A DNA stretch of 24,214 nt from JBJXGF01 sp046153015 (GTDB lineage Bacteria; Actinomycetota; Acidimicrobiia; Acidimicrobiales; CAIXPF01): positions 1-24,214 of the forward strand of contig JBJXGF010000239.1 of assembly GCA_046153015.1 (NCBI GenBank), given 5' to 3'. Of the stretch, positions 1-6,208 are shown one piece after another. The translations under genes were made by a program, and so were the position numbers. Within the stretch, counting starts at the first letter, position 1. Every line of letters starts with the position of its first letter. A model generated the notes under the pieces. That model was not told the DNA's origin, ran no database searches, and worked only from the letters and a program-made list of their open reading frames with translations.

Positions 1-1216
1 GGCCCGGCCGCCCGGCATGCGCCCACGCCGGCGCGGCGCCGAGGGCGAGGCCCACCACCGCGGCCGGGCCGAGGAACGCGGCGAAGAAGACGCCGTCGAC
101 GGTGCGGCTGCGGCCCCCGCCGAGCGACGCCGCCCACGGCCCGATGGTCCCGGCCGCCACCACCAGCGCAGCCAGGGCGAAGAGGGCCGCCCCCGCCCAG
201 CGGGCCCGCTGGGCGCCGACGGGGGGCGGCGAGGGCGCAGGCTTGGGCCGCACGGCGAGCACGGCGGCGAGGCCGAGCAGCGCGATCGAGCCGGCGCAGA
301 CCGTGAGCGCCCAGCCGGCCTGCGGGTTGTCGGCGAACGCATGCACCGACGAGGAAGCCCCCGAACGCGTGACCGCGGCCCCGGCGGCCACCAGCGCGAA
401 CGGCGCGGTCCCGAGCGCGGTGAGGGTCCGCCGTCCGGCGCCGGTGCGCGACGCGTGCAGGAACGCCGCCGCCGCCAGCCACGGCGCCAGCGCGGCGTTC
501 TCCACCGGGTCCCACGCCCAGTAGCCGCCCCAGCCGAGCTCGGCGTACGCCCACCCGGCGCCGGCTGCCAGGCCCACGGTCACCAGCGCCAACGGGCCCG
601 CCGCCAGCCGCCGGGCGAGGCGCTCCCACGCGCCGTCGAGCCCGCCGGCCAGCGACGCGGCCGCGCACAGCGCGAACAACGGCGCCAAGCCCACCAACCC
701 GAGGTACAGCACCGGCGGGTGGTACACCATCGCCGGGTGCTCGAGGATCGGCGAGAGCCCGCCCCCGTCGAGCGGGGGCGCCGCCAGCCGGGTGAACGGG
801 TCGGCCCAGGCCAGCAGCACGGCGCCGTTGGCCGCGGCGAACCCGCCGAGCAGGCCGAGCGCCGCCGCCCCCGCCCGCCTCGGCAGGTCACGAGCAAGCC
901 GGGGTGCGGCCGCCGCGCCCACCAGCGCCAAGAGGGCCGTCCACAGGAGCAGCGAACCCTCCATCCCGCCCCACACCCCCGCCGCCCGCAGCGGCGCCGG
1001 GGCGTCCCGCCGGCTGTTGGCGGCCACGTAGGCCAACGTGTAGTCCGCGCCGACGAAGGCCCAGGCCAGCGAGCCCAACGCCAACGCCCACGCCCCCGCC
1101 GCCGCCGCCTGGAGCCGGGTGGAGGCCCGCAGCGCCGCCGGCGCCGCCGCGATCGAGGCCAGGCCGAGACCCAACGCGGCGAGGGCCGCAGCGTGTCCGA
1201 TCGCGCCCGCCCCCAT
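1..1216 (-). CDS. ccmF: CcmF-type cytochrome c heme lyase (C-terminus outside window)
   Basis: Polytopic membrane protein of the cytochrome c maturation heme-handling family. About 405 residues are visible from ATG 1216 and no stop is reached before the window edge. Seen in the translation: WGGMEGSLLLW (residues 82-92), ILEHPAMVYHPPVLYLG (157-173), the WWD-type heme motif GWGGYWAWDPVENA (228-241), and TRSG followed by SVHAF (about 293-304). The order WGG.EGSLLLW, WWD, then RSG/SVHAF is typical of CcmF/NrfE rather than CcsA, which lacks the first block. Family role: attachment of heme to apocytochrome c at the outer face of the membrane. Start choice: ATG 1216 lies 8 nt behind a TACGGT box, suggesting a leaderless mRNA. 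Divergent from the methyltransferase gene at 1295. The assignment is firm; the rest of any ccm cluster lies outside the window. Confidence 0.88.
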   Translation of the reverse strand, partial: MGAGAIGHAAALAALGLGLASIAAAPAALRASTRLQAAAAGAWALALGSLAWAFVGADYTLAYVAANSRRDAPAPLRAAGVWGGMEGSLLLWTALLALVGAAAAPRLARDLPRRAGAAALGLLGGFAAANGAVLLAWADPFTRLAAPPLDGGGLSPILEHPAMVYHPPVLYLGLVGLAPLFALCAAASLAGGLDGAWERLARRLAAGPLALVTVGLAAGAGWAYAELGWGGYWAWDPVENAALAPWLAAAAFLHASRTGAGRRTLTALGTAPFALVAAGAAVTRSGASSSVHAFADNPQAGWALTVCAGSIALLGLAAVLAVRPKPAPSPPPVGAQRARWAGAALFALAALVVAAGTIGPWAASLGGGRSRTVDGVFFAAFLGPAAVVGLALGAAPAWAHAGRPG

Positions 1217-1224
1217 CGCCGGGC

Positions 1225-1230
1225 ACCGTA
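1225..1230 (-). promoter_or_regulatory. -10-like box TACGGT for the ccmF-type gene
   Basis: On the minus strand TACGGT ends 8 nt before ATG 1216. This spacing would put the transcription start at or next to the start codon. No clear Shine-Dalgarno sequence is present. Confidence 0.5.
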
Positions 1231-1280
1231 CCCCTGCGCCACGCCCCGAGCCGGTTGGGTGGGCGAAGTCGGAGCCCGAG

Positions 1281-1286
1281 TACGGT
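1281..1286 (+). promoter_or_regulatory. -10-like box TACGGT for the TrmH-family gene
   Basis: TACGGT ends 8 nt before GTG 1295, the same layout as the divergent gene. No Shine-Dalgarno sequence is seen, so a leaderless transcript is inferred. Confidence 0.5.
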
Positions 1287-1294
1287 GACCGGCG

Positions 1295-2062
1295 GTGACG
1301 GGCTCGCCGCGGGAGCGCTACCTCACGGTGTTCGGCCGCAAACCGGTGCTGGAGGCGCTGCGCGACCCCCGCCTGGCGGTGGCCAAGGTCCTCGTGTCCG
1401 AGCGGGCCGGCGGCGCCAGCCTGGACGAGGTGCTCGGCGCGGCCCGGCGCTCCGGCACGCCGGTCGAGCGGGTGAGCGAGGCCAAGGTGGCCGCCGTGGC
1501 CGGCAACGCCCGCCACCACCAAGGCGTCGTGGCCGACGTCGAGGCGCCCCGCATGAGCGGCATCGGCGCGTTCCTCGAACGCCGCCGGGGCGGCCGCAGC
1601 TTCGCCACGACCGTGCTGGTGCTCGACCACCTGCACAACCCGGCCAACGTGGGTCTCGTGATCCGCTCGGCGGCCGCCGCCGGGCTCGACGGCGTGGTGG
1701 TGCCGAAGGCGGGCTGCGCAGAGCTCGGCCCGCTGGTGCTCAAGGCGTCGGCCGGCGTGGCGTTCGCGGCGCCGATCGTGCGGGCCGCCACCACCGTCGA
1801 AGCCCTCGAGGCGCTGGCCGAAGCCCGGTTCACGATCGTGGGCCTGTCGGCCTCGGCGCCCGAGACGCTCTTCGAGGCGGCGCTGCCCGAACGCGCCGCG
1901 TACGTGCTCGGCAACGAGACCGACGGCGTGTCGGCCGACGCGGCCGCCTTCGTGGAGCGCTGGTTGTCCATCCCGGTCGCCAGCCCCGTCGAGTCGCTCA
2001 ACGTGGCCTGCGCGGCCACGCTGGTGGCCTACGAGGCGGCCCGCCGGCGGGCCCGAGGCTGA
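1295..2062 (+). CDS. rlmB: TrmH/SpoU-family 2'-O-ribose RNA methyltransferase (RlmB-like)
   Basis: 255 residues, normal for RlmB-type enzymes. The N-terminal part (about 8-85) fits the SpoU substrate-binding domain, with the FGRKPVLEAL start. The C-terminal SPOUT domain carries the three expected motifs: LDHLHNPANVGLVIRSA (motif 1, with the conserved Asn and Arg), VLGNETDGVS (motif 2) and IPVASPVESLNVACAATLVAYE (motif 3, with the SLNV knot segment). Family members use SAM to methylate a ribose 2'-OH, RlmB acting on 23S rRNA G2251. The exact target cannot be read from sequence, and other TrmH subfamilies remain possible. GTG 1295 is preferred because the FGRKPV motif follows closely and a TACGGT box lies 8 nt upstream. 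Convergent with the next gene. Confidence 0.88.
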   Translation: MTGSPRERYLTVFGRKPVLEALRDPRLAVAKVLVSERAGGASLDEVLGAARRSGTPVERVSEAKVAAVAGNARHHQGVVADVEAPRMSGIGAFLERRRGGRSFATTVLVLDHLHNPANVGLVIRSAAAAGLDGVVVPKAGCAELGPLVLKASAGVAFAAPIVRAATTVEALEALAEARFTIVGLSASAPETLFEAALPERAAYVLGNETDGVSADAAAFVERWLSIPVASPVESLNVACAATLVAYEAARRRARG

Positions 2063-2067
2063 GCGGG

Positions 2068-2083
2068 CCGCGCCCGACCGCGG
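2068..2083. terminator. Possible hairpin between convergent methyltransferase genes
   Basis: CCGCG (2068-2072) can pair with CGCGG (2079-2083) across a 6-nt loop in the 33-bp gap between two convergent stops. There is no T-tract and such stems are frequent in GC-rich DNA, so this is only a weak terminator candidate. Confidence 0.3.
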
Positions 2084-2095
2084 CGGTTGCCGGGG

Positions 2096-3286
2096 TCAGC
2101 GCCGGACGAGGCGGCTCACCACCTCCACGTGCGGCGTGTGGGGGAACAGGTCCACGAGGCGGCACCAGTCGAGCGCGTAGCCCCGCTCGGCCAGGAGCCC
2201 CACGTCGCGCCCGAGCGACGCCGCGTCGCAGCTCACCAGCGCGATCGTGTCGGGCGCCGCAGCGGCCACGGCGTCGGCGCCTTCCCGTCCGAGGCCGGAC
2301 CGGGCCGGGTCGGCGATCACCGCGTCGACCGGCGCCGGGCGGCTGCGCTCGACCCGACCGTGCGTGACCACCGCGCCGCGGTCAGCGAGGTTGAGGGCCG
2401 CGTCGGCGGCGGCGTCGGCGTTCGACTCGATCGCGTGCAGCTCGGCGGCGGGCCACGCGGCCGACAGGAGCCCCACCCCCGCGTACGCGTCGAGCAGCCG
2501 GCGGCCTGCCCCGTCGCCCCCGCCGAGGGCGTCGCGCGCGGTGTCGACCAGCGCGTCGGCGCCGTCGGCGCGTGACTGGAAGAACGCACGCGCCGAGATC
2601 CGCCAGCGCCGCCCGGCGGCCTGCTCGTGGTAGTGGACGCGGCGACCGCCGGTCAGCTCCGCCGCGCCGACGGCGACGACCCCGGCCGGCAGGGAGGCGC
2701 CGCCGGCCGAGGGGTCGAGCACAGCGAGGCGGTCCCCGGTGCGGGCCCCGGCCCGCAGCGTCACCTCCGCGGCCGCCCCGAAGCGGCCCTCCTCGACCAG
2801 CTCGACGAGCAGCGGGTGGGCCACGAGGCAGGACTCGACCACCACCGGGTCGTGGCCCCGAGCCCGGCGGAACGCCGCCCGACCGTCCTGCACGAGCATG
2901 CGCAGCGTGGTCCGGAACCCGAACGCCTCGAGCGGAGGCCCCTCGCCGACGGGCGCCTCGACCCCTCCGAGGCGGCGCAGCGAGCCGGCCACCAGCTCCT
3001 GCTTCCAGCGGCGCTGCGCGGCCAGCGCGGCGTGCTGGAGCCCGCAGCCCCCGCAGCCGCGGCCCACCTCGGGGCAGGGGGGCGCCGCCCGTTCGGGGCT
3101 GGCCCGGAGCACCTCGGCCAGCTCGGCGTGCGCGTACCGGCGGTGCTCGCGGCGCACCACGGCCAGCACGCGCTCGCCGGGCAGGGCGCCGGCCACGAAG
3201 GCCACCCGACCGTTCTCGTCGCGGCCTACGCCGTCGCCGCCGACGGCCAGGCCGGTCACCTCGAGCTCGAACTCGCCGGGGCGCAC
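2096..3286 (-). CDS. Iron-sulfur class I RNA (uracil-5-)methyltransferase, RlmCD/TrmA family
   Basis: 396 residues from GTG 3286. An N-terminal TRAM domain (about 1-60) is followed by iron-sulfur ligands C71-x6-C78-GG-C81 and a fourth Cys at 153 (ESCLVAHP). Then come ISARAFFQSRADGA (about 230-243), the SAM site LLDAYAGVGLLSAA (about 264-277), DPARSGLG, the catalytic-Cys segment LVSCDAASLGRDV (Cys343) and the terminal HVEVVSRL, whose Glu is the family general base. The layout is that of RlmD/RlmCD/TrmA enzymes, which make m5U in 23S rRNA or tRNA; which base is modified is not readable. An ATG at 3337 would add 17 residues. GTG 3286 is preferred because TRAM begins directly after it and a TACTGT box lies 8 nt upstream. 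Confidence 0.88.
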   Translation of the reverse strand: MRPGEFELEVTGLAVGGDGVGRDENGRVAFVAGALPGERVLAVVRREHRRYAHAELAEVLRASPERAAPPCPEVGRGCGGCGLQHAALAAQRRWKQELVAGSLRRLGGVEAPVGEGPPLEAFGFRTTLRMLVQDGRAAFRRARGHDPVVVESCLVAHPLLVELVEEGRFGAAAEVTLRAGARTGDRLAVLDPSAGGASLPAGVVAVGAAELTGGRRVHYHEQAAGRRWRISARAFFQSRADGADALVDTARDALGGGDGAGRRLLDAYAGVGLLSAAWPAAELHAIESNADAAADAALNLADRGAVVTHGRVERSRPAPVDAVIADPARSGLGREGADAVAAAAPDTIALVSCDAASLGRDVGLLAERGYALDWCRLVDLFPHTPHVEVVSRLVRR

Positions 3287-3294
3287 GACCGCCC

Positions 3295-3300
3295 ACAGTA
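3295..3300 (-). promoter_or_regulatory. -10-like box TACTGT deciding the start of the m5U methyltransferase
   Basis: On the minus strand TACTGT ends 8 nt before GTG 3286. If this is the promoter, the upstream ATG at 3337 is not in the transcript and the protein starts at residue 18 of the longer frame. Confidence 0.5.
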
Positions 3301-3341
3301 TCGGCCGGGCGGAGGCGCCAGGGCCGGGCCCCGCCATCGCC

Positions 3342-3347
3342 TATCGT
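3342..3347 (+). promoter_or_regulatory. -10-like box TATCGT for rpe
   Basis: TATCGT ends 9 nt before ATG 3357 and no Shine-Dalgarno sequence is visible. Consistent with a leaderless rpe transcript. Confidence 0.48.
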
Positions 3348-3356
3348 CGGTGCCCT

Positions 3357-4094
3357 ATGCCCGAGCCCGACCGCCGCTCCCCGCATTGGGCGCCGCGGCC
3401 GATCCGGATCGCCCCGTCGGTGCTGCCGGCCGACTTCTCCCGCCTCGGCCAGGAGTGCGCCGCGCTCGAGCGGGCCGGCGTGGACCGCATCCAGTGGGAC
3501 GTGATGGACGGCCGCTTCGTCCCCAACCTCACCTTCGGCGCCGACGTGATCGCGTCGGCGCGGGCCCACGCGTCGGTGCCGTTCGAGGCGCACCTGATGG
3601 TCGAGGAGCCCGACGCGCTGCTGCCGGCGTTCGCGGCGGCGGGCTGCGGCCTCTTGATCGTGCACGCCGAGGCCTGCCGGCATCTGCACCGCAGCCTCGG
3701 CGCGGTGCGCGAGGCGGGCGCCGCGGCCGGCGTGGCCCTCAACCCCGCCACCCCGCCCTCCGCCGTGGCCCACGTGCTCGACCTGGTGGAGCTGGTTCTG
3801 GTGATGACCGTCAACCCCGGCTTCGGCGGCCAGGCGTACCTGGCCAGCATGGAGCCGAAGGTGGCCGAGGTGCGCCGCCTGCTCGACGCCGAGGAGCAGC
3901 GCCGCGGCCGACCGGTGGAGCTGGAGGTGGACGGCGGGATCGCGCCGGCGACGGTGGCCGGCGCGGTGATGGCCGGCGCGCAGGTGCTGGTGGCCGGCAG
4001 CGCGCTCTACCGCGACGAGCTCGGCCTCGCCCACGCGGTCGCCGAGCTGCGGGCCCGGGCGGAGGCGGCGGCGTGCGACCCAGCGTCGCCCTGA
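3357..4094 (+). CDS. rpe: Ribulose-phosphate 3-epimerase
   Basis: 245 residues, a single TIM barrel. It interconverts D-ribulose 5-phosphate and D-xylulose 5-phosphate in the pentose phosphate or Calvin pathways. Seen: APSVLPADFSRLG (19-31), RIQWDVMDGRFVPNLTFGADVI (44-65), FEAHLMVEEP (76-85), MTVNPGFGGQ (150-159) and ELEVDGGI (188-195). The metal-binding His of the usual HxDVMDG motif is Gln46 here; Asp48, His79 and Asp192 are kept. The N-terminus has about 15 residues before the barrel. The start is supported by TATCGT 9 nt upstream. The 3' end overlaps the next gene by 22 nt, so the two are probably co-transcribed. Confidence 0.93.
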   Translation: MPEPDRRSPHWAPRPIRIAPSVLPADFSRLGQECAALERAGVDRIQWDVMDGRFVPNLTFGADVIASARAHASVPFEAHLMVEEPDALLPAFAAAGCGLLIVHAEACRHLHRSLGAVREAGAAAGVALNPATPPSAVAHVLDLVELVLVMTVNPGFGGQAYLASMEPKVAEVRRLLDAEEQRRGRPVELEVDGGIAPATVAGAVMAGAQVLVAGSALYRDELGLAHAVAELRARAEAAACDPASP

Positions 4095-4537
4095 CCGACG
4101 GGCGCCCTGCCGCGGGTCGGGTCCCCAGTCGCGGGCGGGCGAGGGCGCTGGCGGCCCTCGCCGCGGCGGCGCTGCTCGGGGCGTGCGGCGACGAGGGCGA
4201 CGAGGCGGCCTTCTGCGCGCAGGTGCAGAACGTGCCGATCCCCGAGACGCTCGACCAGCTCAGCCGCCCCGACCCCGGCGCGGCGATGGCGCCGCTGATC
4301 ACGGCCCTGACCGGCCTGCGGCGGGAGGCCCCGAGCCGGGTCCGCGACGACGTGACGACGATGCTGCGCACCGCCGAGCACCTGCGCGACGCGCTGGCCG
4401 CCCGGCAGACACAGGCCGGCGGGGACGGCGCGCAGGCGGCGCTCGAGCAGGACCTCGCCGGCTTCCGCGCCTCGAGCGAACGGGTCGTGGCCTTCGCCCG
4501 CGAGCGCTGCGGGGTGGATCTCACCGCACCCCGCTGA
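4073..4537 (+). CDS. Small predicted lipoprotein of unknown function
   Basis: 154 residues from GTG 4073, inside the 3' end of rpe. GGAGG at 4061-4065 lies 7 nt before the GTG, which makes this start convincing. An Arg-rich n-region and the hydrophobic stretch LAALAAAALLGACG end in a lipobox-like LGAC, so export and lipid anchoring are predicted. The mature part is short and acidic to helical (PETLDQLSRPDPGAAMAPLITALTGLRRE, then AEHLRDALAARQ and LEQDLAGFRASSERVVAFA). It has two further Cys, one near each end, which could form a disulfide. I do not recognise the family. Translational coupling with rpe is probably a matter of gene packing and need not mean shared function. Confidence 0.72.
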   Translation: MRPSVALTDGRPAAGRVPSRGRARALAALAAAALLGACGDEGDEAAFCAQVQNVPIPETLDQLSRPDPGAAMAPLITALTGLRREAPSRVRDDVTTMLRTAEHLRDALAARQTQAGGDGAQAALEQDLAGFRASSERVVAFARERCGVDLTAPR

Positions 4538-4541
4538 CCCC

Positions 4542-4631
4542 TGGGTAGGACTGCATAGCTGGGTAGGACTGCGTAGCTGGGTAGGACTGCGTAGCTGGGT
4601 AAGACTGCGTAGCTGGGTAAGACTGCCCATT
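4542..4631. repeat. 18-bp tandem repeat, four full copies plus a degenerate fifth
   Basis: Unit tgggtaggactgcgtagc. Copies: 4542-4559 (one change), 4560-4577, 4578-4595, 4596-4613 (G to A at one site) and a partial copy 4614-4631. It begins 5 nt after the lipoprotein stop. There are no spacers, so this is a minisatellite-like array and not a CRISPR array. Confidence 0.9.
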
Positions 4632-4667
4632 TAGTGCATTTCACTACAGCTCATGCGCAGCCGGCGC

Positions 4668-4679
4668 CGACCTAGGTCG
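4668..4679. promoter_or_regulatory. 12-bp perfect palindrome, possible operator
   Basis: CGACCTAGGTCG reads the same on both strands and lies about 85 nt upstream of the CAP-domain gene. The inner 10 bp recur at 21045-21054. A regulator site is only a guess. Confidence 0.3.
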
Positions 4680-4764
4680 AGCAACCCCAGGCTGCGTTCG
4701 GCGCCCTCCCGACTCGGCCTGGCCGTTGCACCGCCCACGACCGTCGTCGATCGAGGACCTGCCT

Positions 4765-5337
4765 GTGCCTTCATCCGTCGTCTGCCGCACCGCGGCGCGA
4801 CCGTTCCCGTCCACCATCGCCGCGCCGATCCACACCGCGCCGATCAACACCGCGTGCACCGACACGGCGCCGACCCCCACCGAGCCAGCCTGCCCGCCCC
4901 AGCGGCGCCGCCCCCGCTGCCGCTCCACCGGGTTCGCGTTTGCGCTGGTCGGGGTGTTGGGCCTGCTGCTCACGGGCTGTCTCAGCCCCGAGGAGACCGA
5001 CCTGCTGGGCCGGGTCAACCAGGCCCGAGCCGCCGAGGGCCTGCCGGCGCTCAACACCAACGAGGCGCTCACCACGAAGGCCCGGAACTGGGCCGGCTAC
5101 ATGGCGTCGGTGGGCGACATCTCCCATTCCGACCTTCGCGACGGCGCCCCCGCCGGCTGGACCATGCTCGGCGAGAACGTCGGCGTCGGCACCTCGATCG
5201 AGCAGATCCATCACGCGCTGATGAACTCGCCCGGCCACCGGGCCAACATCATGAGCGGCCAGTTCAACCAGGTGGGGATCGGCGTGGTGCACGGGGGCGA
5301 CGGCCGGCTCTACGTGACCCAGGTGTTCATGCGCTGA
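4765..5337 (+). CDS. CAP/SCP-domain lipoprotein
   Basis: 190 residues if GTG 4765 is used; GAGGA at 4753-4757 sits 7 nt upstream. A longer frame from TTG 4726 would give 203 residues. The N-terminus is unusual: about 45 residues rich in Thr, Ala and Pro with degenerate 5-residue repeats, then RRRPRCRSTG, a hydrophobic segment FAFALVGVLGLLLTGC and a lipobox LTGC. The mature part is a compact CAP (cysteine-rich secretory/antigen 5/PR-1) domain: LLGRVNQARAAEGLPALNTN, WAGYMASVGDISHSDL, GENVGVG, SPGHRANIMSGQFNQVGIGVV and YVTQVFMR. The CAP-site His and Glu are present. Bacterial CAP proteins are surface-associated with poorly defined function. The true start could lie closer to the signal peptide, but no ATG or GTG is apparent there. 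Confidence 0.85.
   Translation: MPSSVVCRTAARPFPSTIAAPIHTAPINTACTDTAPTPTEPACPPQRRRPRCRSTGFAFALVGVLGLLLTGCLSPEETDLLGRVNQARAAEGLPALNTNEALTTKARNWAGYMASVGDISHSDLRDGAPAGWTMLGENVGVGTSIEQIHHALMNSPGHRANIMSGQFNQVGIGVVHGGDGRLYVTQVFMR
4825..4884 (+). repeat. Degenerate 15-bp in-frame repeat in the CAP gene
   Basis: Four 15-bp units (4825-4839, 4840-4854, 4855-4869, 4870-4884) encode PIHTA, PINTA, CTDTA and PTPTE ahead of the signal peptide. The first two differ by one base. Confidence 0.65.
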
Positions 5338-5345
5338 GCCGAGCC

Positions 5346-5368
5346 GGGCGCGCGCCGCGCGCTCCCCT
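5346..5368. terminator. GC-rich hairpin between convergent CAP gene and clpP
   Basis: The 33-bp gap holds an alternating GC block (GGGCGCGCG facing CGCGCTCCC, one mismatch) that can fold into a stem. It is a likely bidirectional terminator, with no T-tract. Confidence 0.4.
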
Positions 5369-5370
5369 TC

Positions 5371-5982
5371 TCAGGTGGAGGCGAGCGTGCGGCGCGACCG
5401 CACCTCGTCGATCATGCCGTACTCCTTGGCCTGCTCGGCGGTGAACCAGCGGTCGCGGTCGGAGTCGATCTCGATCTGCTCGATGCTCTGGCCGGTGTGC
5501 GCGGCGATCCGCTCGGCCATGAGGCGCTTGGTGTAGCGGAGCTGCTCGGCCTGGATGGCGATGTCGGCCGCACTGCCCTGCATCCCGCCCGAGGGCTGAT
5601 GCATCATCACCCGAGCGTGCGGGAGCGAGAAGCGCTTCCCCGGGGCGCCCGCGCAGAGCAGGAACTGGCCCATCGAAGCGCCGAGGCCGACGCAGATCGT
5701 GCCCACGTCGGGCTGGATGAACTGCATCGTGTCGTAGATCGCCATGCCGGCGGTGACCGAGCCGCCCGGCGAGTTGATGTACAGCCAGACGTCCTTCTTC
5801 GGGTCCTGGCCTTCGAGATAGAGCAGCTCGGCGACGATACGGTTCGCCACCTCGTCATCCACCTGGCTGCCGAGGAAGATGATCCGTTCCTTCAGGAGCT
5901 CGGTGTAGAGGAAGTTGTTGTTGAGGGATGCGGCGCCGAGGTCGCTCCGGATCGGCGCCGCGCTGTAACCGGGGTGGTCCAT
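5371..5982 (-). CDS. clpP: ATP-dependent Clp protease proteolytic subunit
   Basis: 203 residues, the usual length. This serine peptidase forms two stacked heptamers and degrades substrates fed by ClpX or ClpC, including tmRNA-tagged proteins. Seen: LLKERIIFLGSQVDDEVANRIVAELLYLE, YINSPGGSVTAGMAIYDTM, the nucleophile segment GLGASMGQFLLCAGAPGKR (Ser103), MMHQPSGGMQGSAADI (His128) and DSDRDRWFTAEQAKEYGMIDEV (Asp177 by spacing). The usual QAASMG is GLGASMG here. The start ATG 5982 has AAGGAG 5 nt upstream. A TACTCT box at 6018-6013 gives a short leader. No clpX or second clpP adjoins it. Divergent from tRNA-Leu, convergent with the CAP gene. Confidence 0.95.
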   Translation of the reverse strand: MDHPGYSAAPIRSDLGAASLNNNFLYTELLKERIIFLGSQVDDEVANRIVAELLYLEGQDPKKDVWLYINSPGGSVTAGMAIYDTMQFIQPDVGTICVGLGASMGQFLLCAGAPGKRFSLPHARVMMHQPSGGMQGSAADIAIQAEQLRYTKRLMAERIAAHTGQSIEQIEIDSDRDRWFTAEQAKEYGMIDEVRSRRTLAST

Positions 5983-6012
5983 GACGCTCCTTCATCAGCC
6001 AGCCAGGGCGCC

Positions 6013-6018
6013 AGAGTA
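6013..6018 (-). promoter_or_regulatory. -10-like box TACTCT for clpP
   Basis: Minus-strand TACTCT lies about 30 nt upstream of the clpP ATG, leaving a leader that contains AAGGAG. No convincing -35 is seen. Confidence 0.4.
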
Positions 6019-6050
6019 CCGGGCCCGCCGCCCGCACCGGCGCGAGCCGG

Positions 6051-6056
6051 TACGCT
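6051..6056 (+). promoter_or_regulatory. -10-like box TACGCT for tRNA-Leu
   Basis: TACGCT lies 30 nt before the mature tRNA 5' end, a plausible distance for a short 5' leader removed by RNase P. Confidence 0.4.
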
Positions 6057-6086
6057 GGGCCGCCGGGTGACAGGCTGGCGACCCGT

Positions 6087-6171
<85 letters not shown>

Positions 6172-6200
6172 CCCCGGCCGCCCGCATCGAGCAGCCGGGG
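6172..6200. terminator. Hairpin after tRNA-Leu
   Basis: CCCCGGC (6172-6178) and GCCGGGG (6194-6200) form a perfect 7-bp stem starting directly after the CCA end. It lies 8 nt from the stop of the convergent binding-protein gene, so it could terminate both transcripts. Confidence 0.6.
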
Positions 6201-6208
6201 CCGACGGT

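Larger units (their letters stand above)
4538..4764. other. Intergenic region with tandem repeat and palindromes
   Basis: The longest non-coding stretch in the window (about 227 bp) and visibly richer in A+T at its left end. It holds an 18-bp tandem repeat (4542-4631), an inverted repeat TAGTG-n5-CACTA (4632-4646) and a 12-bp palindrome CGACCTAGGTCG (4668-4679). No convincing small gene is seen. Confidence 0.6.

Noticed and set aside
904..2575. Long plus-strand reading frames rich in Pro, Arg and Gly overlapping the first three genes
   Set aside because: They have low-complexity composition typical of shadow frames in GC-rich DNA and no recognisable domain. The frames called here carry clear family motifs.
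3287..3337. The 17-residue N-terminal extension of the m5U methyltransferase from ATG 3337
   Set aside because: The TRAM domain starts at GTG 3286, and a -10-like box lies inside the extension at the spacing seen for eight other genes.
4542..4631. CRISPR array
   Set aside because: The 18-bp units are contiguous without unique spacers and no cas gene is present.
4007..4644. Minus-strand frames that translate the 18-bp repeat as SYAVLP or LRSPTQ repeats
   Set aside because: The repeat simply creates a periodic peptide. The frames run antisense over rpe and the lipoprotein gene and lack any other support.
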